64,000 nucleotides of DNA from Rhizobium leguminosarum (GTDB lineage Bacteria; Pseudomonadota; Alphaproteobacteria; Rhizobiales; Rhizobiaceae), in contig NZ_CP025017.1 of the NCBI RefSeq assembly GCF_002953715.1, forward strand, positions 62,001-126,000, given 5' to 3'. A program made the translations under genes and the position numbers. The notes under the pieces are model-generated. The model searched no databases. It had not been told where the DNA came from and saw nothing but the letters and a program-made list of their open reading frames with translations. This document shows positions 38,461 through 47,487 of the stretch, piece after piece; position 1 is the stretch's first letter; each line of letters begins with the position of its first letter.

Positions 38461-39602
38461 GACGCAATGAGCTCCCGGCCGATCAGGTAGCGGCGGATCT
38501 CATTGGTGCCGGCGCCGATATCGTAAAGCTTGGCGTCGCGCAAATAGCGTTCGACCGGCCATTCCTTGGTATAGCCGGCGCCGCCGAGCGCCTGGATCGC
38601 TTCCAGCGAGACCTTCACGGCATTTTCGCTGGCAAAGAGGATCGCAGCAGCTGCATCCGTGCGCGTCGCCCGGCCGGCGTCGCAGGCGCGGGCGACGGAA
38701 TAGACATAGGCACGCGCCGAATTCAGCGCGACATACATATCGGCGATCTTGCCCTGCATCAGCTGGAAATCACCGATCGCTTTGCCGAACTGTTTGCGAT
38801 CGCGCACATAGGGCAGCACGACGTCAAGGCAGGCCTGCATGATGCCGAGCGGTCCGGCGGCAAGCACGGCGCGCTCGTAGTCGAGGCCGGACATCAGGAT
38901 CTTCACGCCTTCTCCCTCCCGGCCCATCAGCGTCTCGGCCGGTACCGCGCAATCCTCGAAGACCAGTTCGGCCGTGTCGCTGCCGCGCATGCCGAGCTTG
39001 GAGAGCTTCTTGGAGACGCTGAAACCGGGCGGGCCCTTTTCGATGATGAAGGCGGAAATGCCCTTCGGGCCGGCTGCGGGATCGGTCTTGGCATAGACAA
39101 CAAGCACATCGGCATGCGGCGCGTTGGTGATCCAGAACTTGGTGCCGTTCAGAATATAGCGGTCGCCCTTTTTCTCGGCACGCAACCGCATGGAGACGAC
39201 ATCGGAACCGGCGCCGACCTCCGACATGGCGAGCGAACCGACATGTTCGCCGGAGATCAGCTTCGGCAGGTGACGGCGCTTTTGTTCCGGCGAGGCCCAG
39301 CGGCGGATCTGGTTGACGCAGAGATTGGAATGGGCGCCGTAACTGAGCCCCACGGAGGCCGAGGCGCGCGAAACCTCTTCCATGGCGACGACATGGTCGA
39401 GATAACCAAGACCGGCGCCGCCGAATTCTTCTTCGACGGTGATTCCGTGCAGGCCGAGCGCGCCCATCTCAGGCCAGAGCTGGCGTGGAAATGTGTTGCT
39501 TTCGTCGATCTCCGCAGCCAGCGGAGCAATATGATCGGCGGCAAACCGCGCCGTCGTTTCACGGATCGCGTCCGCGGTGTCGCCGAGCGAAAAATCAAAC
39601 AT
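38457..39602 (-). CDS. liuA: Isovaleryl-CoA dehydrogenase
   Basis: A 381-residue FAD flavoprotein of the acyl-CoA dehydrogenase family. The catalytic glutamate unique to isovaleryl-CoA dehydrogenases is in the loop GLDYERAVLAAGPLG (E in helix G), and the usual C-terminal Glu position carries GAGTNEIRR instead. LAMSEVGAGSD and WITNAPHADV line the active site. The ATG at 39602 has GGGAGGAG upstream; the frame is open further left without a site. First enzyme of the leucine operon, 43 bases downstream of the AraC regulator. Confidence 0.95.
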   Translation of the reverse strand: MFDFSLGDTADAIRETTARFAADHIAPLAAEIDESNTFPRQLWPEMGALGLHGITVEEEFGGAGLGYLDHVVAMEEVSRASASVGLSYGAHSNLCVNQIRRWASPEQKRRHLPKLISGEHVGSLAMSEVGAGSDVVSMRLRAEKKGDRYILNGTKFWITNAPHADVLVVYAKTDPAAGPKGISAFIIEKGPPGFSVSKKLSKLGMRGSDTAELVFEDCAVPAETLMGREGEGVKILMSGLDYERAVLAAGPLGIMQACLDVVLPYVRDRKQFGKAIGDFQLMQGKIADMYVALNSARAYVYSVARACDAGRATRTDAAAAILFASENAVKVSLEAIQALGGAGYTKEWPVERYLRDAKLYDIGAGTNEIRRYLIGRELIAS

Positions 39603-39645
39603 GGCACTCCTCCCGCTGAAATATGTAGCGCGGGTTGCGGCCGGG

Positions 39646-40680
39646 TCAAAGTGCCCTTGATTGGGATGGCTCATCCAATTGCGAGAGAGCTTCCTCCCGG
39701 CGAAAGGCTTCGGGACTCTTGTCCATCCATTTCCGGAAGGCCCGGAAGAAGGCGCTCGGCTCGGAATAGCCGAGCTGCACGGCAATCTCACCGATGGTCA
39801 TCGGCGTGTTCAGCAGCAGTTCGACGGCGAGATCCCGGCGGATGTCGTCCTTGATGGCGGCATAGCTTTGTCCCTCGTCGTGCAGGCGGTGGCGGAGCGT
39901 GGAGGGCGGCATACGCATATCGGCGGCAAGCTCGGTAAAGCGCGACCAGGCAGCCGGCGTGGCCAGATTCAGGCGGCGTCGGACCGCGGCGGCGATGCCG
40001 GCATCATAGCGATAGCGCACCAGAATATTGGCGGGCGCGCCGCGCAGGAACTGTTTGAGCGCCTGTTCGCTGCGCGCCACCGGCAGGTCGAGCAAGGCGC
40101 TATCGAAGCCGAGCCGGCTGATGGGTTGCGAGAAACGCACTGGCGCGCCGAAGAAGAGCCGATAGTCGGCGCCTTGTTTGGGCTCCGCGCAGCGGAAATC
40201 GACGAGCCGGATCGGAATGCGCCGGCCGACCAGCCAGCAGGTGATGCCGTGCAGGATGATCCAATAGGTGCGATAGGCGAAGGCTGAACGCGGGCCGCCG
40301 GCATCCGTGAGCTCGACCTCGGCCAGACCGTCGCGGATGACGAGCCGTCCTCTGGGATCGTCGAGCACGACATCAAGGAAGCGTAGCGCCCGGCGCAGGG
40401 CGTGACCCAGCGTCGGCGCATGCAGCACAGAGTGGCAGAGCAGCGTGAAGCTGCCGCCGCGCATCGGTCGGCCACCCATGCCGAAGAATTCGTCGTTGAG
40501 CTCGGCGGCGATTGCCAGCCAGAGCGCGCCATAGGTCTCGGCCGACACCGGTTGATCGACCAGCGGCGGCAGTCCCACACGCGCAAGAATAGGCTCTGTC
40601 GGCTTATCCAGCCGCCGCAGGCTGTCGAGGGCCTCCTCGACAAAGGCCGGTGCAATCATGCGTCGCTCGATTTCGGCCAT
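39646..40680 (-). CDS. AraC-family transcriptional regulator of the branched-chain catabolic genes
   Basis: A 344-residue regulator with an arabinose-binding-like N-domain of the OruR/ArgR type (about 1-200) and two C-terminal helix-turn-helix motifs (MRMPPSTLRHRLHDEG and MTIGEIAVQLGYSEPSAFFR). The ATG at 40680 follows AGAGGG; other in-frame ATGs upstream (to 41118) lack sites. It leads the leucine operon and is divergent from the isoleucine/bkd operon, so it can control both from the 132-base spacer. Other proteobacteria use a MerR-type LiuR here, so this is a different regulator solution. Confidence 0.9.
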   Translation of the reverse strand: MAEIERRMIAPAFVEEALDSLRRLDKPTEPILARVGLPPLVDQPVSAETYGALWLAIAAELNDEFFGMGGRPMRGGSFTLLCHSVLHAPTLGHALRRALRFLDVVLDDPRGRLVIRDGLAEVELTDAGGPRSAFAYRTYWIILHGITCWLVGRRIPIRLVDFRCAEPKQGADYRLFFGAPVRFSQPISRLGFDSALLDLPVARSEQALKQFLRGAPANILVRYRYDAGIAAAVRRRLNLATPAAWSRFTELAADMRMPPSTLRHRLHDEGQSYAAIKDDIRRDLAVELLLNTPMTIGEIAVQLGYSEPSAFFRAFRKWMDKSPEAFRREEALSQLDEPSQSRAL

Positions 40681-40695
40681 CGCGCCCTCTATATG

Positions 40696-40729
40696 GCAAA
40701 ACTGTCCGAAATAATGGAGCAATTCTGTC
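40696..40729 (-). promoter_or_regulatory. Direct-repeat operator candidate for the AraC regulator
   Basis: Two 11-base direct repeats, GCAAAACTGTC (40696-40706) and GCAATTCTGTC (40719-40729), 23 bases apart and differing only in the two central A/T positions. Spaced direct repeats are the usual target of AraC proteins. They lie next to the regulator start within the divergent spacer 40681-40812, whose remainder holds a GGCAGGAGGA ribosome site for the rightward operon. Confidence 0.55.
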
Positions 40730-40812
40730 ATCGCTTGCAATAGGCCGACGGAATAGAATCCTCTCATTCGGCTGAGCCTGGAGGAGGCGCGGCCGGCAGG
40801 AGGAACAGGCCC

Positions 40813-41580
40813 ATGCTGATCCGAGGTGCAAGTTTCATCGTGACCGGCGGCGGCTCCGGCCTCGGCGCGGCAACAGCGCGCATGCTTGTGGAGGCGGGCG
40901 GACGGGTGACAATCGCCGATCTCAACGCCGAAGCCGGTCAGGAAATCGTCCGGGAATTCGGAAGCGATGCCCGTTTCCTCAGGGCCGACGTGACCGATGG
41001 CGAGGAGGGGGCGGCGGCGGTTGCCGCTGCCATCGAAGCCTTCGGCGGCTTGCGCGGATTGGTAAATTGCGCAGGCGTCGCACCGGCCGAAAAGGTGATC
41101 GGCCGCGACGGGCCGCACCGGCTGGAGAGTTTTGCCCGCACGGTGAGCATCAATCTCATCGGCACATTCAATATGGTCCGGCTGGCAGCGGCAGCGATCC
41201 AGACTACCGAGCCGGATGCGGAAGGCGAACGCGGCGTCATCGTCAATACGGCCTCGGTCGCCGCTTTCGACGGCCAGATCGGCCAGGCAGCTTATGCCGC
41301 CTCCAAGGGCGGGGTGGCGGCGATGACTTTGCCGATCGCTCGCGAGCTAGCGCGTCACGGCATTCGCGTCGTGTCGATCGCACCCGGCATTTTCGAGACA
41401 CCGATGATGGCTGATATGCCGGCCGAGGTTCAGGCAGCACTCGGCAAGAGCGTGCCCTTTCCACCACGGCTCGGTCGGCCGGCGGAATTTGCCGGGCTGG
41501 TACGCCATATCTTGGAAAACAACATGCTGAACGGCGAGGTCATCCGCCTCGACGGCGCATTGCGGATGGGCGCGCGGTGA
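40813..41580 (+). CDS. Short-chain dehydrogenase, 3-hydroxy-2-methylbutyryl-CoA dehydrogenase-like
   Basis: A 255-residue SDR resembling HSD17B10-type 3-hydroxyacyl-CoA dehydrogenases. The NAD motif is TGGGSGLG (12-19), then NCAGVA, catalytic S in NTASVAAF and YxxxK in YAASKGG. The PPRLGRPAEFA segment near the C-terminus is typical of that group. With the thiolase and acyl-CoA dehydrogenase downstream it fits isoleucine degradation. First gene of the rightward operon. Confidence 0.87.
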   Translation: MLIRGASFIVTGGGSGLGAATARMLVEAGGRVTIADLNAEAGQEIVREFGSDARFLRADVTDGEEGAAAVAAAIEAFGGLRGLVNCAGVAPAEKVIGRDGPHRLESFARTVSINLIGTFNMVRLAAAAIQTTEPDAEGERGVIVNTASVAAFDGQIGQAAYAASKGGVAAMTLPIARELARHGIRVVSIAPGIFETPMMADMPAEVQAALGKSVPFPPRLGRPAEFAGLVRHILENNMLNGEVIRLDGALRMGAR

Positions 41581-41603
41581 GCGCTTCGCCCGAAGGAGGA
41601 AAG

Positions 41604-42791
41604 ATGGTTTTGCAGGATCCCATCGTCATCGTCGGTGCGGCGCGCACCCCGATCGGCAGCTTTCAGGGAGAGCTGAAGGAGGCGACAGCGCCGGAACTGG
41701 GAGCAACGGCGATCCGCGCGGCGCTGCAGCGGAGCCGCGTCGAGGCCGAGGCGATCGAGGAGGTCGTCTTCGGCTGCGTGCTGCCGGCGGGGCAGGGGCA
41801 GGCGCCGGCGCGCCAGGCGGCGATCCATGCCGGCCTGCCCTTTGCCACCGCGGCCAGCACCGTCAACAAGATGTGCGGCTCAGGCATGAAGGCCGTGATG
41901 ATCGCGCATGACCTGATCGCCGCCGGCAGCGCTTCGGCGGCGGTTGCAGGTGGCATGGAAAGCATGACGAATGCGCCCTATCTCCTTGACAAGGCCCGTG
42001 GCGGCTACAGGCTCGGCCATGGGCGTGTCGTGGATCACATGTTCCTCGACGGGCTGGAGGATGCGTATGACAAGGGGCGCTTGATGGGCACCTTCGCGGA
42101 GGATTGCGCCGAGGCCTATCAGTTCACACGCGAGGCGCAGGACAATTACGCCATCGCCTCGCTGACGCGGGCGCAGAAGGCGATTGCCGAAGGCTGTTTC
42201 GAAAGCGAGATCGTGCCGGTCACCGTAAAATCGGGTAAAGCCGAGCAAGTGGCGAGCCGCGACGAACAGCCCGGCAAGGCGAAGCTCGACAAGATCCCGA
42301 CGCTGAAGCCCGCCTTCCGCGAGGGCGGCACGGTGACCGCCGCCAATTCCAGCTCGATCTCCGATGGCGCGGCAGCCCTGGTGCTGATGCGCCGCTCCGA
42401 GGCGGAGCATCGCGGCCTGAAGCCGCTTGCCACCATCCTCGGCCATGCCACGCATTCACAGGCGCCCAATCTTTTTGCCACCGCACCGATCGGCGCGCTG
42501 CAGAAGCTGTCCGATCGCACCGGCGTGCCGCTGTCGGAGGTTGGTCTGTTCGAAATCAACGAGGCTTTCGCCGTCGTCGCCATGGCGGCGATGCGCGATC
42601 TCAACCTGCCGCATGAAAAAGTGAACGTGCATGGCGGCGCCTGCGCGCTCGGCCATCCGATCGGCGCCTCGGGGGCTCGCATCCTGGTGACGCTGCTTGC
42701 AGCACTGGAGCGATACGACCTGAAGCGCGGCATGGCCGCGCTCTGCATCGGTGGCGGCGAGGCGACCGCCGTTGCCATCGAACGGCAATAG
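41604..42791 (+). CDS. Acetyl-CoA acyltransferase (thiolase)
   Basis: A 395-residue thiolase. The acyl-enzyme cysteine is in NKMCGSGMKA, the active-site His in NEAFAVV context and the second Cys in ALCIGGGEAT; GGACALGHPIGASG is the glycine-rich signature. The ATG at 41604 follows AAGGAGG by 4 bases; a GTG at 41577 overlaps the SDR stop but has no site. It probably cleaves 2-methylacetoacetyl-CoA in isoleucine breakdown and could also serve acetoacetyl-CoA from leucine. Confidence 0.93.
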   Translation: MVLQDPIVIVGAARTPIGSFQGELKEATAPELGATAIRAALQRSRVEAEAIEEVVFGCVLPAGQGQAPARQAAIHAGLPFATAASTVNKMCGSGMKAVMIAHDLIAAGSASAAVAGGMESMTNAPYLLDKARGGYRLGHGRVVDHMFLDGLEDAYDKGRLMGTFAEDCAEAYQFTREAQDNYAIASLTRAQKAIAEGCFESEIVPVTVKSGKAEQVASRDEQPGKAKLDKIPTLKPAFREGGTVTAANSSSISDGAAALVLMRRSEAEHRGLKPLATILGHATHSQAPNLFATAPIGALQKLSDRTGVPLSEVGLFEINEAFAVVAMAAMRDLNLPHEKVNVHGGACALGHPIGASGARILVTLLAALERYDLKRGMAALCIGGGEATAVAIERQ

Positions 42792-42807
42792 GAGAGGGAG
42801 AGAACAG

Positions 42808-43935
42808 ATGATCCTTTCCGACCTCCAGCAGCAAATCTCAGATCTCGCCCGTGACTTTGCCCGCGACCGGCTAGCGCCGGGGGCAGCCAAACGCGACCGG
42901 GAGCATCTCTTCCCACGCGAGGAATTGAAGGAAATGGGTGAACTCGGCCTGCTCGGCATGCTGGTGCCGGAAGCCTATGGGGGATCGGATACCGGCGTGG
43001 TCGCCTATGCCGCGGCGCTGGAGGAGATTGCCGCGGGCGACGGAACCTGTTCGACGATCATGAGCGTGCATAGCTCCGTTGGCTGTGTGCCGATCCTGAA
43101 ATTCGGCACCGAGGAGCAGCGGCAGCGCTTCCTGCCGAAACTGGCCAGCGGCGAATGGATTGGCGGCTTTGCGCTGACCGAGCCGCAGGCCGGTTCCGAT
43201 GCCTCGAACCTGAAGACCCGGGCGCGGCGTGATGGCGACCACTACGTGATCGACGGCTCCAAGCAATTCATCACCTCGGGCAAGAACGGCAATGTCATCA
43301 TCGTCTTTGCCGTTACCGATCCCGATGTCGGAAAGAAGGGCATCACCGCCTTCATCGTGCAGACGGATACGCCGGGCTACGAGGTGATCCGCGTCGAGGA
43401 AAAACTTGGGCTGCATTCCTCCGATACCTGCCAGATCGCCTTCAACAGCATGCGCATTCCGGCAGAACTCAGGCTCGGCGCGGAAGGCGAGGGCTATCGC
43501 ATCGCGCTCGCCAATCTCGAGGGCGGACGGATCGGCATCGCGGCGCAGGCCGTCGGCATGGCGCGGGCGGCCTTCGAGGCGGCGCGCGACTACGCCAGGG
43601 AGCGCACGGCCTTCGGCAAGCCGATCTTCGAGCATCAGGCCGTTGCCTTCCGCCTTGCCGATATGGCGGTGCGGATCGAGGCGGCGCGGCAGCTTGTATT
43701 TCATGCCGCGTCCCTCAGGGAAGCCGGACTGCCCTGCCTGTCGGAAGCTTCGATGGCGAAGCTCTTTGCCTCCGAGATGGCCGAGCGCGTCTGCTCCGAC
43801 GCGATCCAGATCCATGGCGGTTATGGCTACATGGCTGACTATCCGGTCGAGCGCATCTATCGCGATGTGCGCATCTGCCAGATCTATGAAGGAACAAGCG
43901 ACGTGCAGCGCATGGTGATCGCCCGCAATCTATAG
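42808..43935 (+). CDS. Acyl-CoA dehydrogenase, short/branched-chain (2-methylbutyryl-CoA type)
   Basis: A 375-residue FAD enzyme with the C-terminal catalytic glutamate in QIYEGTSDVQR, as in butyryl-, isobutyryl- and 2-methylbutyryl-CoA dehydrogenases. FALTEPQAGSD and FITSGKNGNV are substrate and FAD contact segments. The ATG at 42808 follows GGAGAGGGAGAG. In this operon, oxidation of 2-methylbutyryl-CoA or isobutyryl-CoA from the Bkd complex is most likely. No enoyl-CoA hydratase for the next step is in the window. Confidence 0.9.
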   Translation: MILSDLQQQISDLARDFARDRLAPGAAKRDREHLFPREELKEMGELGLLGMLVPEAYGGSDTGVVAYAAALEEIAAGDGTCSTIMSVHSSVGCVPILKFGTEEQRQRFLPKLASGEWIGGFALTEPQAGSDASNLKTRARRDGDHYVIDGSKQFITSGKNGNVIIVFAVTDPDVGKKGITAFIVQTDTPGYEVIRVEEKLGLHSSDTCQIAFNSMRIPAELRLGAEGEGYRIALANLEGGRIGIAAQAVGMARAAFEAARDYARERTAFGKPIFEHQAVAFRLADMAVRIEAARQLVFHAASLREAGLPCLSEASMAKLFASEMAERVCSDAIQIHGGYGYMADYPVERIYRDVRICQIYEGTSDVQRMVIARNL

Positions 43936-43944
43936 GAACCACAT

Positions 43945-43979
43945 CCGGCCCTGCTTCCGGAGGAGGGGAGCAAGGCCGG
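43945..43979 (+). terminator. Intergenic hairpin before bkd genes
   Basis: Near-perfect inverted repeat CCGGCCCTGCTTCC / GGAGCAAGGCCGG, with no U-run after it. It may attenuate or process the transcript between the acyl-CoA dehydrogenase and the dehydrogenase-complex genes, allowing different expression of the two halves of the operon. Confidence 0.4.
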
Positions 43980-44001
43980 GCAAAGGGAGGAAAGAAAAAG
44001 C

Positions 44002-45234
44002 ATGGTGGATTCCGCTCGGTTGAGCCTGCATGTTCCCGAACCCGCCGTTCGCCCCGGCGGTCAGCCCGATTTTTCCAACGTCAAGATTGCCAAGGCCGGC
44101 TCCGTGCCGCGGCCGGAGGTGGATGTCGCATCAGAAGATATCCGCGACCTCGCCTATTCCATCATCCGTGTTTTGAATCGCGAGGGCGAGGCGGTCGGTC
44201 CCTGGGCAGGGTCGCTCTCCAATGAGGAGTTGCTGACCGGGCTTCGCAACATGATGAAGCTGCGCGCCTTCGATGCTCGCATGCTGATGGCGCAGCGGCA
44301 GGGCAAGACCTCCTTCTACATGCAGCATCTCGGCGAAGAGGCCGTCAGCTGCGCCTTTCGCAAGGCGCTCGAGAAGGGAGACATGAATTTCCCGACCTAT
44401 CGCCAGGCAGGCCTGCTGATTGCCGACGACTATCCGATGGTCGAGATGATGAACCAGATCTACTCGAACGAGAGCGATCCCCTGCGCGGCCGGCAATTGC
44501 CGATCATGTATTCCTCCAAGGAACACGGCTTCTTCACCATCTCGGGTAATCTCGCCACCCAATATGTGCAGGCCGTCGGCTGGGCGATGGCCTCGGCGAT
44601 CAAGAACGACAGCCGCATTGCCGCGGCGTGGATCGGCGACGGATCGACGGCGGAATCGGATTTCCACTCGGCGCTCGTTTTCGCCTCGACCTACAAGGCG
44701 CCGGTTATTCTCAACATCGTCAACAATCAGTGGGCGATCTCCACTTTTCAGGGCATCGCCCGCGGCGGCTCCGGCACTTTCGCGGCGCGGGGCCTTGGCT
44801 TCGGCATTCCGGCGCTGCGTGTCGACGGAAACGACTATCTCGCCGTCCATGCCGTCGCCCGCTGGGCGGCCGAGCGCGCGCGGCGCAATCTCGGCCCGAC
44901 GCTGATCGAATATGTGACCTATCGCGTCGGCGCCCATTCGACCTCCGACGATCCGAGCGCCTATCGGCCCAAGACGGAATCGGAGGCCTGGCCGCTCGGC
45001 GACCCCGTGCTACGGCTGAAGAAACATCTGATCGTCAAGGGCGCTTGGTCGGAGGAGCGGCATGTGCAGGCCGAAGCCGAAATCATGGACGAGGTGATCG
45101 AGGCGCAGCGCCAGGCAGAAGCGCATGGCACGCTGCATGCCGGCGGCAGGCCTTCGGTGCGCGACATTTTCGAGGGCGTCTATGCCGAGATGCCGCCGCA
45201 TATCCGCCGCCAGCGGCAGAAGGCGGGGTACTGA
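44002..45234 (+). CDS. bkdA1: Branched-chain 2-oxoacid dehydrogenase E1 alpha
   Basis: A 410-residue thiamin-diphosphate enzyme subunit. The cofactor motif GDG-N (WIGDGSTAESDF ... NIVNNQWAIS) is clear, and the phosphorylation-loop-like segment THRVGAHSTSDDPSAYR is visible in related form (YRVGAHSTSDDPSAY). An N-terminal extension of about 70 residues precedes the core, as in Pseudomonas BkdA1. A GGGAGGAAAG ribosome site precedes the ATG. It decarboxylates the 2-oxoacids of valine, leucine and isoleucine. Confidence 0.95.
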   Translation: MVDSARLSLHVPEPAVRPGGQPDFSNVKIAKAGSVPRPEVDVASEDIRDLAYSIIRVLNREGEAVGPWAGSLSNEELLTGLRNMMKLRAFDARMLMAQRQGKTSFYMQHLGEEAVSCAFRKALEKGDMNFPTYRQAGLLIADDYPMVEMMNQIYSNESDPLRGRQLPIMYSSKEHGFFTISGNLATQYVQAVGWAMASAIKNDSRIAAAWIGDGSTAESDFHSALVFASTYKAPVILNIVNNQWAISTFQGIARGGSGTFAARGLGFGIPALRVDGNDYLAVHAVARWAAERARRNLGPTLIEYVTYRVGAHSTSDDPSAYRPKTESEAWPLGDPVLRLKKHLIVKGAWSEERHVQAEAEIMDEVIEAQRQAEAHGTLHAGGRPSVRDIFEGVYAEMPPHIRRQRQKAGY

Positions 45235-45235
45235 C

Positions 45236-46249
45236 ATGGCCAGGATGACGATGATCGAGGCCGTGCGCAGCGCCATGGACGTATCGATGGCACGCGACGA
45301 CAATGTCGTCGTTTTCGGCGAGGATGTCGGCTATTTCGGTGGTGTCTTTCGCAGCACACAGGGCCTGCAGGCAAAATACGGCAGAACGCGCTGCTTCGAT
45401 ACGCCGATCAGCGAATCCGGCATCGTCGGCACGGCAATCGGCATGGCGGCTTACGGGTTGAAGCCCTGCGTCGAAATCCAGTTCGCCGATTACATGTATC
45501 CGGCCTATGACCAGCTGACACAGGAGGCGGCCCGCATCCGCTACCGTTCCAACGGCGATTTCACCTGCCCGATCGTCGTGCGCATGCCGACCGGCGGCGG
45601 CATTTTCGGCGGCCAGACGCACAGCCAGAGTCCGGAGGCGCTTTTTACCCATGTCTGCGGGCTGAAAGTGATCGTGCCTTCCAATCCCTATGACGCCAAA
45701 GGCCTGCTGATCGCGGCGATCGAGGATCCCGACCCGGTCATGTTCCTGGAGCCGAAGCGCCTCTATAACGGCCCCTTCGACGGCCATCACGAGCGGCCGG
45801 TGACGCCCTGGTCGAAACACGACCTCGGAGAGGTGCCTGACGGCCACTATACCATCCCGATCGGCAAGGCCGAGGTGCGGCGCGTGGGATCGGCGGTGAC
45901 CGTGGTTGCCTACGGCACCATGGTGCATGTGGCGCTTGCCGCCGCCGAGGATGCCGGCATCGATGCCGAGGTGATCGATCTCAGAAGCCTGCTGCCGCTC
46001 GATCTCGATACGATCGTCAAATCGGTCTCGAAGACCGGTCGTTGCGTCGTCGTGCATGAGGCAACCCTGACCTCCGGCTTCGGCGCCGAGGTCGCAGCAC
46101 TGGTGCAGGAACATTGCTTTTATCATCTCGAAGCGCCGGTCGTGCGCGTTGCCGGCTGGGACACGCCCTATCCGCATGCGCAGGAGTGGGACTATTTCCC
46201 CGGTCCCGGCCGAGTCGGGCGGGCGCTTGCCGAAGTCATGGAGGCCTGA
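45236..46249 (+). CDS. bkdA2: Branched-chain 2-oxoacid dehydrogenase E1 beta
   Basis: A 337-residue beta subunit. VFGEDVGYFGGVFRST near the N-terminus and the PVGGGIFGGQTHSQSPE-type loop (MPTGGGIFGGQTHSQS) are typical. It starts 1 base after the E1-alpha stop and forms the alpha2beta2 E1 that feeds isovaleryl-, isobutyryl- and 2-methylbutyryl-CoA into the pathways encoded on both sides. Confidence 0.95.
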   Translation: MARMTMIEAVRSAMDVSMARDDNVVVFGEDVGYFGGVFRSTQGLQAKYGRTRCFDTPISESGIVGTAIGMAAYGLKPCVEIQFADYMYPAYDQLTQEAARIRYRSNGDFTCPIVVRMPTGGGIFGGQTHSQSPEALFTHVCGLKVIVPSNPYDAKGLLIAAIEDPDPVMFLEPKRLYNGPFDGHHERPVTPWSKHDLGEVPDGHYTIPIGKAEVRRVGSAVTVVAYGTMVHVALAAAEDAGIDAEVIDLRSLLPLDLDTIVKSVSKTGRCVVVHEATLTSGFGAEVAALVQEHCFYHLEAPVVRVAGWDTPYPHAQEWDYFPGPGRVGRALAEVMEA

Positions 46250-46252
46250 GCT

Positions 46253-47482
46253 GTGGGCGAATTCATCATCAAGATGCCTGACGTCGGGGAAGGGGTCGCC
46301 GAGGCCGAGATCGTAGAATGGCACGTGAAGACGGGAGATCCCGTCCGCGAGGACATGGTGATCGCTGCCGTCATGACCGACAAGGCCACCGTGGAAATTC
46401 CGTCTCCCGTCAACGGCATCGTCACCTGGCTTGCGGGTGAGGTCGGAGACCGTATCGCGGTCAAGGCCCCGCTGGTGCGGATCGAGACGGCGGGGGAGAT
46501 CGGCGAGGCTCCGCCCATTGGGATCTCGCAGCCGCCGATTGCCGAAACGCCCAGGACCGAGATTGCAAAATCTGCTCCGGCAGCGCCAGCCCCTGCGGCG
46601 GCGCCGGCGGAAAAGCCGCTTGCCGCTCCCTCCGTGCGGCTCTTCGCCAGGGAAAGCGGTGTCGATCTCAGGCAGGTGCAGGGGACAGGGCCGGCCGGGC
46701 GTATCCTGCGCGAGGATATCGAGCAATTCCTGACCCCTGGAACCGCTCCCGCGGCGGTCAAGAACGGTTTTGCCAAGAAGACAGCGACCGAGGAGATCAA
46801 GCTGACCGGCCTGCGCCGCCGCATCGCCGAGAAGATGGTGCTTTCCGCCTCGCGCATCCCCCACATCACCTATGTGGAGGAAGTGGATATGTCCGCGCTC
46901 GAGGAGTTGCGCGCCACGATGAACGGCGATCGCAGGCCTGATCATCCGAAGCTGACGGTTCTGCCCTTCCTGATGCGGGCGCTGGTCAAGGCTATTTCCG
47001 AGCAGCCTGAGGTCAACGCCACTTTCGACGACGATGCCGGCATCATCACGCGCTATGGTGCCGTGCATATCGGCATCGCCACGCAGACGCCGGCCGGTCT
47101 GACCGTGCCGGTGGTGCGGCACGCGGAAGCCCGCGGCATCTGGGATTGCGCCGCGGAGATGAACCGGCTGGCGGAAGCGACGCGCTCGGGTACTGCGACA
47201 CGTGATGAGCTTTCCGGCTCCACCATCACCATCAGCTCGCTCGGAGCGCTTGGCGGCATCGTCTCGACACCCATCATCAATCATCCTGAAGTGGCGATCG
47301 TCGGCGTCAATAAGATCGCCACACGACCGGTCTGGGACGGCACGCAGTTCGTGCCGCGCAAGATGATGAACCTCTCCTCCAGCTTCGATCATCGCATCAT
47401 CGACGGCTGGGATGCGGCAAACTTCGTGCAGCGCATCCGCACGCTGCTCGAAACGCCGGCGCTCATTTTTATCGAAAGCTGA
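46253..47482 (+). CDS. bkdB: Branched-chain 2-oxoacid dehydrogenase E2 (lipoamide acyltransferase)
   Basis: A 409-residue core protein. The lipoyl domain (1-80) has lipoyl-lysine K44 (MTDKATVEI). A Pro/Ala linker, a peripheral-subunit-binding domain (about 122-160; VRLFARESGVDLRQVQGTG) and a catalytic acyltransferase domain ending in SSSFDHRIIDGWDAA (active-site His/Asp) follow. GTG start 3 bases after the E1-beta stop. Confidence 0.95.
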   Translation: MGEFIIKMPDVGEGVAEAEIVEWHVKTGDPVREDMVIAAVMTDKATVEIPSPVNGIVTWLAGEVGDRIAVKAPLVRIETAGEIGEAPPIGISQPPIAETPRTEIAKSAPAAPAPAAAPAEKPLAAPSVRLFARESGVDLRQVQGTGPAGRILREDIEQFLTPGTAPAAVKNGFAKKTATEEIKLTGLRRRIAEKMVLSASRIPHITYVEEVDMSALEELRATMNGDRRPDHPKLTVLPFLMRALVKAISEQPEVNATFDDDAGIITRYGAVHIGIATQTPAGLTVPVVRHAEARGIWDCAAEMNRLAEATRSGTATRDELSGSTITISSLGALGGIVSTPIINHPEVAIVGVNKIATRPVWDGTQFVPRKMMNLSSSFDHRIIDGWDAANFVQRIRTLLETPALIFIES

Positions 47483-47487
47483 GATCC

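Noticed and set aside
45083..47392. A leftward open frame of 769 codons opposite bkdA2 and bkdB
   Set aside because: Overlaps two certain genes entirely and shows low-complexity His/Arg/Asp composition. Shadow frame.
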